Shown here: positions 1 to 6,934 of the stretch, one piece after another
How positions within the stretch are numbered: position 1 is the first letter of the stretch
Layout: each line of letters opens with the position of its first letter
DNA from: an uncultured bacterium
GTDB taxonomy: Bacteria; Bacillota; Clostridia; Lachnospirales; Lachnospiraceae
Reading direction: 5' to 3'
Length of the DNA: 10,535 nt
Assembly (NCBI GenBank): GCA_945871045.1
Contig: CAMBUC010000049.1
Location: 1 to 10,535 of the forward strand
Position numbers and translations under genes: made by a program
The notes under the pieces: generated by a model
What the model saw: only the letters and a program-made list of their open reading frames with translations
Told to the model about the DNA's origin: nothing
Database searches by the model: none

Positions 1-1
1 G

Positions 2-415
2 ATGTTTTCCTTTTTAGAAGTTGATGCATATGATGGTTATTTCGCCAGATTATGTGCATTGTTTGGCTGGAGTAAGTCTTATGTAGGGACACAAGATACA
101 ACGCAGAAACAGGTTTGTACGCAACTAAATAGGTTATTGTATCAAGATAACGTAACGGTGTTGGATTACGCAGAAATAGAAAAGAAACGTATTGAAGTAG
201 TATATGTGAATAGCAGTATGGTAGGCATAAAAGGGATTGAAAAAATATTATCAAAAAATGAGTGTAAGCATTTAATTGTTGAAGTTGAAATAACGATGAA
301 AGATATTATTTTGGAGATATTAAAAAAAAGATTTCATAAAAAACCTTTTTTTGTAGGAGTAAGTAATGATCAACAAATAGTTTATGGGATAGGAGAAGAA
401 AAATGGCAGAAATAA
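2..415 (+). CDS. C-terminal part of a methyltransferase-fold-like protein (5'-truncated by window edge)
   Basis: The reading frame is open to the left edge of the window, so this is probably the tail of a longer gene; the ATG at position 2 need not be the true start. About 137 residues are visible. Residues 4-23 read like a class I methyltransferase motif I region (FLEVDAYDGYFARL), with Asp-Ala-Tyr-Asp where active enzymes usually have the Gly-x-Gly loop. After it come alternating strand-like segments (KHLIVEVE, KPFFVGVS) consistent with the later strands of a Rossmann-type fold. The Y-x-GYFA stretch also resembles the C-terminal part of the composite gene at 1463-2689, so the two may share a domain. 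It overlaps the next gene, a radical SAM enzyme, by 13 bases, which implies coupled translation. I infer a SAM-binding or degenerate methyltransferase-like domain. Substrate and activity are unknown, and the family assignment is tentative. Confidence 0.6.
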   Translation: MFSFLEVDAYDGYFARLCALFGWSKSYVGTQDTTQKQVCTQLNRLLYQDNVTVLDYAEIEKKRIEVVYVNSSMVGIKGIEKILSKNECKHLIVEVEITMKDIILEILKKRFHKKPFFVGVSNDQQIVYGIGEEKWQK

Positions 416-1428
416 CCACAAGAAGTTTGAAAAATGATAGAACCGTATTAAGAGATGTTGTGCCGATTGATACGCCTTTTTTGTTAGGAATATTTGTGGG
501 TGACATTTGTAATTTTAAATGTAAGTATTGTATTCAATCAGCAGACGATAGTGTAAATGAAAAAAAACAACTAGTAAAGAGTTTTTTAGATTGGGACACA
601 TTTGTTACAATTGTTGATTCAGCAAAAAAGTTTCCCCAAAAGATAAAAACAGTATTATTGACTAGTATAGGAGAGCCACTGTTACAGCCTAATATTGTGC
701 GTATGATACAATATATGAAAGATGTTGATCTAGCGGATGCATATGAAATAGTTACAAACGCATCTGTGTTAACTCCTGAGTTGAGTAGAGGGTTGATTGA
801 CGCCGGTTTAACAAGACTATGTATTTCTTTACAAGGGCTTACAGCAGAAAAATATAAGGAAGTATGCGGCGTAAAAATTGATTATGCAAATTTTTATAAT
901 AATATTCAGTATTTTTATGAATATAGCAGAGGAAAGTGCAGAGTCCATATAAAGACGGTAGATTTGGCGCTAGATGAAGGAGAAGAATCTAAATTTTACG
1001 AAATGTATGGATCAATTTGTGATACTATTTACCTTGATAAAGTATCTCCTGTATTTAAGGGAGTAGACTATACGGGAATGATAGCAGATAATGAAAAATA
1101 TACACAAGAAAAATATAAAGCATGTGAAGGTGTGGCATGCAGTAGTTTATTTTATACATTGTATACATTGGCAGATGGTAGGATAGTTCCTTGTTGTGAC
1201 CATCCTCAGCCGATGATTTATGGAAATATTGCAGATATGAGTTTAGTTGCTGCATGGAATTCCGAGGTAAGAAAGAGATTTCTTATCCAACATTTGAAAC
1301 ATAAGCGATGCGATAATGAGATATGTGCACAATGTTCTGCTCCATTAGATCGAGAGTTTGAAAGTGATCGATTAGATGGTGCAGAAGAACTGATTTTAAA
1401 CCGTATGGAAAGGGGCGAGTACCATTAG
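403..1428 (+). CDS. Radical SAM / SPASM domain protein
   Basis: 341 residues. The CxxxCxxC motif (C36, C40, C43) coordinates the 4Fe-4S cluster that cleaves S-adenosylmethionine, and SIGEP at 88-92 is the GGEP-like SAM-binding strand. The C-terminal part looks like a SPASM/twitch domain: C241, C246, DGRIVPCC with C264-C265, a GNI-x(6)-AW segment, then C303, C308 and C311, enough to hold at least one auxiliary iron-sulfur cluster. An AGGAGAAG ribosome binding site at 391-398 precedes the ATG, which lies inside the preceding gene. SPASM proteins include peptide-modifying maturases and dehydrogenases such as BtrN acting on aminocyclitols. No precursor peptide gene is visible, and the neighbours are sugar and methyltransferase genes. 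I therefore infer radical oxidation, dehydration or epimerisation of a glycan precursor rather than peptide maturation. The family call is strong; the substrate is unknown. Confidence 0.92.
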   Translation: MAEITTRSLKNDRTVLRDVVPIDTPFLLGIFVGDICNFKCKYCIQSADDSVNEKKQLVKSFLDWDTFVTIVDSAKKFPQKIKTVLLTSIGEPLLQPNIVRMIQYMKDVDLADAYEIVTNASVLTPELSRGLIDAGLTRLCISLQGLTAEKYKEVCGVKIDYANFYNNIQYFYEYSRGKCRVHIKTVDLALDEGEESKFYEMYGSICDTIYLDKVSPVFKGVDYTGMIADNEKYTQEKYKACEGVACSSLFYTLYTLADGRIVPCCDHPQPMIYGNIADMSLVAAWNSEVRKRFLIQHLKHKRCDNEICAQCSAPLDREFESDRLDGAEELILNRMERGEYH

Positions 1429-1462
1429 AGAGAGTAATACCCGGTATAAAGTACAGAATGAT

Positions 1463-2689
1463 ATGTATATTTATGGTGCATCGTATATAGGTACGGTTAC
1501 TGGAAAGGCTTTATTAGCAAAAGGTTTTAAGATAAAAGGCTACATAGATAAACGGGCGGATGAAATAAAAAGTTGTATAGGAATTCCGGTATATAGTTTG
1601 GAAGAAATGGCAGCAAAGCAAGATATAGATTCTGTGATCTTTGTGGCTGTGAAAAATGTGTACTATCATACGGAAATTGCGTCAGAATTAATGAAAAGAG
1701 GATATACAAAGATAATATATAAAACAATTCATGCAATCAATGGTGTAATGTCTGATGATGAGAAATTATTAGATCATGCATATGAATGTATATACAAAGT
1801 GGGGGATGTGCCCAGTTATGAAATACCTATAATTTCTCCAAAACAAATGTTTTCCTGGAAGGATATATCCATATTGGAGGAAGCAGAAAGTACAGTTACA
1901 ATCAATGTGCCTCTGGAACAGATATATACAGGAGTGACAGCGCCGCAATGGTCAGATGTACCCGTATTGTCATTAATTCCATATATTCGCTTATTCCAAT
2001 ATTTTGACGGAGATACGACAAAATGTATAGACGATTATATAGAACTTTGTGAAGAAGGTGCACGAAGTGAAAATGTACAGATTACGGAGGGCTGGAGACA
2101 GTATGTTCTTGACAATAGAATGAATATATTTGAGCAGATGAGGTGGAAATATGATCATTATCCCATTTTTTTTGTTCAGCAGGCGCCCAAGGCAAGATGG
2201 AATAAAAAAGGATATTTTAATCTGTGTACAGGGAAACACAGAGTATGTTTTTTGATTGCAATGGGAAAAACGAGCATTCCGATCAAAATAGAAAAGCAAG
2301 AGTGGATTGAGTTAATTGCAGATTCAACGTTACAGGAAATAAAAGTTTTGCTACAAGATAATCCTATGTATAAAGTCCCTTTACCGCATTTCTATTTTCA
2401 GGGGAATATACAATACTATAATAGGCAGTACCAAAAGATATTGAGAACAATATACGAAGATTTATATGATAGCAGGCAATTGCGAGGTCAAGAAAGAAGT
2501 CATGATTGTGTAAAAATCGAATCCCCATATGCCGGGTATTTTGCCTTGATTTTTTCACAGATGGGGTTTAATGTTATAGATAGTCTAGAAATACCAGATA
2601 TTGATCGAAGTATTTATGAAAAATTAGGAATGAAAAATATATCTTCTGTGGCTGATAGGGACTACATGTACTTAGGAGAAACTGTATGA
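1463..2689 (+). CDS. Composite protein: Rossmann N-terminus, ParB-like GKHR segment, methyltransferase-like C-terminus
   Basis: 408 residues from the ATG. Residues 1-90 form a nucleotide-binding Rossmann-like unit (YIYGASYIG, later GYIDKR, then DSVIFVAV), like the small domain found at the start of PglD and of some sugar or methyltransferase proteins. Residues 250-280 contain a strand, GKHR (257-260), a helix and MGKTSIPIKI, which recalls the DG-x-HR...G...IPV core of ParB/sulfiredoxin-like domains. Residues 348-370 (ESPYAGYFALIFSQMGF) resemble a motif I region and the tail of the gene ending at 415, but the protein stops about 38 residues later, too soon for a whole methyltransferase fold. 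The stop overlaps the next start (ATGA at 2686-2689). The ATG lacks a good ribosome binding site, and the frame stays open upstream to 1400, so the true start may be a non-ATG codon. I cannot assign a reaction; a scaffold or a nucleotide-sugar-binding role is possible. Confidence 0.75.
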   Translation: MYIYGASYIGTVTGKALLAKGFKIKGYIDKRADEIKSCIGIPVYSLEEMAAKQDIDSVIFVAVKNVYYHTEIASELMKRGYTKIIYKTIHAINGVMSDDEKLLDHAYECIYKVGDVPSYEIPIISPKQMFSWKDISILEEAESTVTINVPLEQIYTGVTAPQWSDVPVLSLIPYIRLFQYFDGDTTKCIDDYIELCEEGARSENVQITEGWRQYVLDNRMNIFEQMRWKYDHYPIFFVQQAPKARWNKKGYFNLCTGKHRVCFLIAMGKTSIPIKIEKQEWIELIADSTLQEIKVLLQDNPMYKVPLPHFYFQGNIQYYNRQYQKILRTIYEDLYDSRQLRGQERSHDCVKIESPYAGYFALIFSQMGFNVIDSLEIPDIDRSIYEKLGMKNISSVADRDYMYLGETV

Positions 2690-4227
2690 GAAATAATGAT
2701 GTAGAGTTTGAATATAATACGGTTGAAGACGGATATATATATGTAAACGAGGATAAATTAGAAAAAGAAATTCTATCTTTATTAGAGCATAATGCGAATG
2801 TTGAAGAGTTGCATATATCTGATGAAATTTCACGAGAGGCTTATTTGTCATTATCAAAGAAGCGGCAGCAGGTTATTTCGTGGTATCCGTTTAAGGAAAC
2901 GGATACTGTATTGGAAATAGGTGCCGGATTTGGTGAATTAACAGAGTGTTTAGAAACAAAAGTTTCGCAAGTGCATGCATATGAGTTGAAAAAGGAGCGG
3001 GCAGAAATTATAAAGAAACGCGCAAAGAAATCTGTAGTTTATACAGGTTTTTTTGAAGAACTGGAAATTCCAGAGAAATTTGACGTATGTGTGTTACATG
3101 ATATAACCGCCTTTACTAGAAAATTTGTGAAAGCGGACAATCCCGATGTATATTTTTTAGAGAAGTTAGGAAATTATTTAAAACCGACAGGAAAATTGAT
3201 TATTATAGTTGAAAACCGGTTGGGAATGAAGTATTTTGCAGGTGCAGTGGAAAATTACTCAAGACAATTTTTCTGGGGATTAAATAGTTTTGAACAGGAT
3301 GAACGGTTTCGTACATTTTCAAAAAGACGTCTGCAGCAGATCATCGAGGCAGCTGGGTTTGAAATATATAATTGGTATTATCCATATCCTGATGCCATTA
3401 TGACGAATGAAGTATTTCATGACAATATAGAAGAAAAAATGTGGTATGGAATAGCAGAGCCTGATTTGGAATGGGATTCAGATAGATTTGAATTTTTTAA
3501 TGAACAGAGAATGTTCTATGAATATCATAAATCAAAGATAGCATCTCAATTTGCAAATGCATTTATTGTAGAATGTGGAAGAAACCAGACAAGCAATGAA
3601 AAACTACAGTTAGTATATAAAAATTTTGCAAGAAACTATAGTATCAAAAGAGATTCCAAAGGCGTTTTTTGGTGTAAAGATGTTTTGGTACCGCCGGGAA
3701 AGTGTTTGGATATTTATTTAATGGAATTGATTGAAAAAATAGTAGATTGTAATTTAGGAAATAGGAATCCTTATATAAAAGATTTCTATGCAATTGTTGA
3801 GAAGACATTAACTTACTTGAACAAGAAAGATTACTATATTCAAGATTTTTTTGTTTTGGATGATAATCTTTATGTTCTGGAAAGAAATCAGGAGAGTCAT
3901 TCGACGAAAGAACATCGTTTTATTATTTATTACGAGTTCTATATCCAGAATATTATGAAGTATAGAAATGCGTACAGAAGACTTCCTTTGAAAGAATTGT
4001 GGAAAGTTTTGGACATAAATGACGAGGAACTTAGTTTATGCTTGTTTAATTTTAAAGAAAAAAGAAGGTCTATTTCAAATCAGGAACTGGTTCCAAGATA
4101 TCCGTCATTAATGTTTGAATTTGATGCGGAAGATAGCAGAGATCTGATCTATTATAATAGAGAACTTGATGATCATACGAGTATAAAAAAAAGAATCGCG
4201 GCAATTCAGCATGGTATTAAGGAGTGA
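2686..4227 (+). CDS. Two-part class I SAM-dependent methyltransferase
   Basis: 513 residues, about twice the length of a simple methyltransferase. Residues 75-88 carry motif I (VLEIGAGFGELTECL), with an acidic residue ending the second strand (E100 in HAYEL). FDVCVLHD (132-139) and LKPTGKLIIIVEN (165-177) match the fourth and fifth strands, so the catalytic domain looks intact. WYYPYPD (230-236) and FANAFIVEC (289-297) recall long methyltransferases found in Firmicute cell-surface glycan loci. The segment from about 305 on is of unknown function; LVYKNFARNYSIKRD followed by FWCKDVLVPPG loosely recalls a kinase-like strand pair. Translation is coupled to the upstream gene by the ATGA overlap, with AGGAG at 2674-2678 seven bases before the ATG. 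It probably methylates a sugar or a lipid- or protein-linked glycan. Methyltransferase identity is secure; the acceptor and the role of the second half are not. Confidence 0.88.
   Translation: MRNNDVEFEYNTVEDGYIYVNEDKLEKEILSLLEHNANVEELHISDEISREAYLSLSKKRQQVISWYPFKETDTVLEIGAGFGELTECLETKVSQVHAYELKKERAEIIKKRAKKSVVYTGFFEELEIPEKFDVCVLHDITAFTRKFVKADNPDVYFLEKLGNYLKPTGKLIIIVENRLGMKYFAGAVENYSRQFFWGLNSFEQDERFRTFSKRRLQQIIEAAGFEIYNWYYPYPDAIMTNEVFHDNIEEKMWYGIAEPDLEWDSDRFEFFNEQRMFYEYHKSKIASQFANAFIVECGRNQTSNEKLQLVYKNFARNYSIKRDSKGVFWCKDVLVPPGKCLDIYLMELIEKIVDCNLGNRNPYIKDFYAIVEKTLTYLNKKDYYIQDFFVLDDNLYVLERNQESHSTKEHRFIIYYEFYIQNIMKYRNAYRRLPLKELWKVLDINDEELSLCLFNFKEKRRSISNQELVPRYPSLMFEFDAEDSRDLIYYNRELDDHTSIKKRIAAIQHGIKE
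4219..4224 (+). promoter_or_regulatory. Ribosome binding site AAGGAG that sets the start at 4230
   Basis: AAGGAG lies five bases before the ATG at 4230. An in-frame GTG at 4224 would overlap this site itself, so it is unlikely to be used. The site sits at the very end of the upstream methyltransferase gene, whose TGA is at 4225-4227, so termination and re-initiation happen within a few bases. Confidence 0.75.
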
Positions 4228-4229
4228 AC

Positions 4230-5069
4230 ATGCAACTAACAAAGAGTGCGCTTGAGTATATTGAAGCACGGAAAAAAGAATACGAAGAACGCTATTACAT
4301 ATCCATTTATACATGGTTTGTCAGAAAATCCAGTATTCGTGGATTACAAAGAGAAACGAGTGATTTAGATGTTGTTTTTTTGTTCTCTCAGCAAGCAAAT
4401 ACAAATTGGAAAATTATTTTTGAGAGAGCGGATCGACGATGTGAATTTCAATGCTGGGACTTGTCGGCAATTATGGATATCGTAGTTGAAAATAAGAAAC
4501 GTGCGATGGAAAATAGTAATTTTGAAGTATATATGGGAAGTGCGGAATATGCACATTACATATTAGATTACTATAATGGTTTTTATTGTTCTATTGGGAA
4601 CACTTTGAAGAAGTCATATTATAATTATGATGCGCAGATAGAACCTTTATTTATGTTGTTATATGAGCCGGCTGTTGTAGCAAAATTGTGTTGTGCGGAT
4701 CTCGATACGGTGATAACAAAGTTAAAAATGGGTTATCAATTAACACTAAATCAAGTTGTTAATGCAATATCCTCGGGATTGATAGCGCTTCATGCACTAA
4801 ATGGAAATATGCCGGGGGAAGCAGATGTTTCTTACCTTTCAAAAAAGTATTTAATAGAGGAAGATGCAAAACGGGTACAGCAATTAGTACAAGTATTTCG
4901 TTCAACAATTCAAAAGCAAAGTAATTATGGTTGGTTTGATGAGGATAAGAAAATACTAATTTATTTGAGGGAACAGATAGAGAGGAAAATGCTTGATCAT
5001 AAAGTGAAAAATGTAGATATATACGAAATCAGTAAAAGAATAGTTAAGAGTTTGGATAACATGCAGTAG
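4230..5069 (+). CDS. Nucleotidyltransferase-fold protein (YcgL/RlaP-like)
   Basis: 279 residues from the ATG at 4230, chosen over a GTG at 4224 because AAGGAG is spaced correctly for the ATG. Residues 33-47 (KSSIRG followed by ETSDLDVV) match the GSRARG...SDxD signature of DNA polymerase beta-type nucleotidyltransferases. The two metal-binding aspartates (D45, D47) are kept, but the usual first glycine is a lysine (K33). CWDLSAIMDIV (75-85) and the MGSAEY segment (102-107) recall the WDL...SP..Y pattern of COG3541 (YcgL/RlaP group, PF10127). The rest is probably a helical bundle; no membrane segment or signal peptide is visible. It lies two bases after the methyltransferase and nine before the thiamine-diphosphate enzyme. 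It could transfer a nucleotide to a small molecule, sugar, RNA or protein in this operon, or be an inactive binding relative. Fold call moderate, function unknown. Confidence 0.7.
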   Translation: MQLTKSALEYIEARKKEYEERYYISIYTWFVRKSSIRGLQRETSDLDVVFLFSQQANTNWKIIFERADRRCEFQCWDLSAIMDIVVENKKRAMENSNFEVYMGSAEYAHYILDYYNGFYCSIGNTLKKSYYNYDAQIEPLFMLLYEPAVVAKLCCADLDTVITKLKMGYQLTLNQVVNAISSGLIALHALNGNMPGEADVSYLSKKYLIEEDAKRVQQLVQVFRSTIQKQSNYGWFDEDKKILIYLREQIERKMLDHKVKNVDIYEISKRIVKSLDNMQ

Positions 5070-5078
5070 GAGAAAAGT

Positions 5079-6881
5079 ATGAAGCAAAGAGTTGCAGATT
5101 ATATCGTTGATTTTTTAGTTAAAAAGGGGATAACGGATTCGTTTTCTGTTGTTGGTGGAGGATCCATGTTTCTTAATGATGCATTTCGCAAAAATCCCCA
5201 AATGAATTGTATTTACAATCATCATGAACAGGCTTGTACAATGGCGGCAGAAAGTTATTATAAATATAAAGGGGTTATGGCAGCAGTATGTGTAACTACC
5301 GGACCGGGAGGAACAAATACCATTACAGGTCTTTTGGGAGCGTATCAAGACAGTATACCCCTGTTTGTGATATCTGGACAGGTACGATATGCAACTACAG
5401 TTGAAAGCACCGGTTTAAAATTACGTCAGTTTGGTGGACAAGAACACCAAATAGTTGATACAGTAAAGAATGTGACCAAGTTTGCTGAAATGGTGCGTAA
5501 GCCAGAAGAGATTCGATATTTATTAGAAAAAGCATACCACGTTGCATTGAATGGTCGCAGGGGTCCGGTGTGGCTCGATGTACCATTAGATATTCAAAAT
5601 TCGATGATTGATACAGATAATTTAATTGGATATCAGGGAAAAAATGAGAAAACTGATTTATCATTTGAAAGTATGTGTATTCTTAATGAAATAAAGAAGG
5701 CAAAAAGACCTGTTATTATAGTTGGATCAGCAGTGAGAACTGTTGGTAAAATAGATGAATTTTTAGAATTAACAGAGAGATTACAATTACCTGTTACATA
5801 CCCACTGCTTGTTTCGGATGCCATATCGGCAGAGAATCCATTAGCAGTAGGCTGTTTTGGAGGCGTTGGAAACAGAGCAGCAAATTTTGTCATTCAAAAC
5901 GCAGATTTGTTGGTTGTATTGGGTTGTAGAATGGCATTTGCTCATATTGGCTTTAATTATAAAGCCTTTTCCCAAAACTCGAAAAAGATAGTGGTTGATA
6001 TCGATGAAGCGGAGCAGGAGAAACCGACATTAAAACGTGATATAAAGATAGTTGCTGATGTTGGAGAGATGATTGAGGAACTTTTAAAACAGTTGAGGAC
6101 TACTCCGATAGAAGATACCTATAAAGAATGGCGGGAATACTGTGCCGAATTAAAAAATAGATATCCCATTTATCAAACGCACCATACAATTAGTGAAGAT
6201 GGCAGAGTAAATCCCTATTATATGGCAAAATCATTGTCTGATCAGTTAACAAAAGATAGTATTGTTGTACTAGGAAATAGTAGCGGCTTAGATCCTAAAT
6301 TACAATTGGGTATAAAAGAGCAGGGAGAGCGAGTAATATTGAATTGTAACTGTGGATCTATGGGTTATTGTCTTCCGGCAGGAATTGGCGCTGCAATTGC
6401 TTCCAAGCGTTTAGTAATTGTATATACCGGTGATGGTTGTATACAGATGAATATTCAGGAATTACAGACAATCGTACATAACAAATTACCTATAAAGATA
6501 TTTGTGCTAAATAATAATGGTTATGGGGGAGTTGTTGCAACCCAGAAGAATTTCTTTAATGGTGAGTTATGTGGGTGCACAGATGATTCCGGAATTAGTA
6601 TGCCAAGTTTTGAGAAACTAGCATATGCATATGGATTAGGTTATGAGAAAATAGAGAACCATTCACAAATGAATGAAAAAATGAAAAAAATATTTGAAAA
6701 CCAAGCACCGATGATTATTGAGGTATTACAGGATATGATGCAGGCTATAGAACCATGTGTTGCAAGCAGAACACAGGAAGATGGAACGATTATTTCTACC
6801 GGAATAGATGACATGGCACCATTTTTAAGCCTGGACGAATATGAAAATTGTCAATTTGATAATTGGAAGAGAAAAAATTAG
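5079..6881 (+). CDS. Thiamine-diphosphate-dependent enzyme, acetolactate synthase-like
   Basis: 600 residues, the usual length for the acetohydroxyacid synthase family, with all three domains: pyrimidine-binding (about 1-180), central (about 200-340) and pyrophosphate-binding (about 370-560). E50 in NHHEQA is the glutamate that activates the cofactor, and GPGGTN is at 75-80. GDG at 451-453 and the NN at 478-480 form the magnesium/diphosphate motif. A ribosome binding site AGGAG (5068-5072) lies six bases before the ATG. No regulatory subunit gene (ilvN type) or other branched-chain amino acid gene accompanies it; nucleotide-sugar genes follow directly. Known relatives in such loci include YerE, which attaches a two-carbon unit from pyruvate to a keto-sugar. 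I infer decarboxylation of a 2-oxoacid and carboligation to a sugar, possibly giving a branched chain. True acetolactate synthase activity cannot be excluded. Confidence 0.9.
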   Translation: MKQRVADYIVDFLVKKGITDSFSVVGGGSMFLNDAFRKNPQMNCIYNHHEQACTMAAESYYKYKGVMAAVCVTTGPGGTNTITGLLGAYQDSIPLFVISGQVRYATTVESTGLKLRQFGGQEHQIVDTVKNVTKFAEMVRKPEEIRYLLEKAYHVALNGRRGPVWLDVPLDIQNSMIDTDNLIGYQGKNEKTDLSFESMCILNEIKKAKRPVIIVGSAVRTVGKIDEFLELTERLQLPVTYPLLVSDAISAENPLAVGCFGGVGNRAANFVIQNADLLVVLGCRMAFAHIGFNYKAFSQNSKKIVVDIDEAEQEKPTLKRDIKIVADVGEMIEELLKQLRTTPIEDTYKEWREYCAELKNRYPIYQTHHTISEDGRVNPYYMAKSLSDQLTKDSIVVLGNSSGLDPKLQLGIKEQGERVILNCNCGSMGYCLPAGIGAAIASKRLVIVYTGDGCIQMNIQELQTIVHNKLPIKIFVLNNNGYGGVVATQKNFFNGELCGCTDDSGISMPSFEKLAYAYGLGYEKIENHSQMNEKMKKIFENQAPMIIEVLQDMMQAIEPCVASRTQEDGTIISTGIDDMAPFLSLDEYENCQFDNWKRKN

Positions 6882-6934
6882 TTTGATGAGCAAAATGAGC
6901 GGACATGCTAATTTACATTTGAGAGGAATAAATT

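Noticed and set aside
306..506. Minus-strand open frames throughout the window, such as this one
   Set aside because: They lie opposite well-supported genes, encode low-complexity Phe/Ile/Tyr-rich peptides typical of the antisense of AT-rich coding DNA, and show no domain motifs.
5079..6881. Assignment of the thiamine-diphosphate enzyme as ilvB (branched-chain amino acid synthesis)
   Set aside because: No small regulatory subunit or other ilv/leu gene is nearby and the surroundings are glycan genes; sequence alone does not justify the ilvB name.
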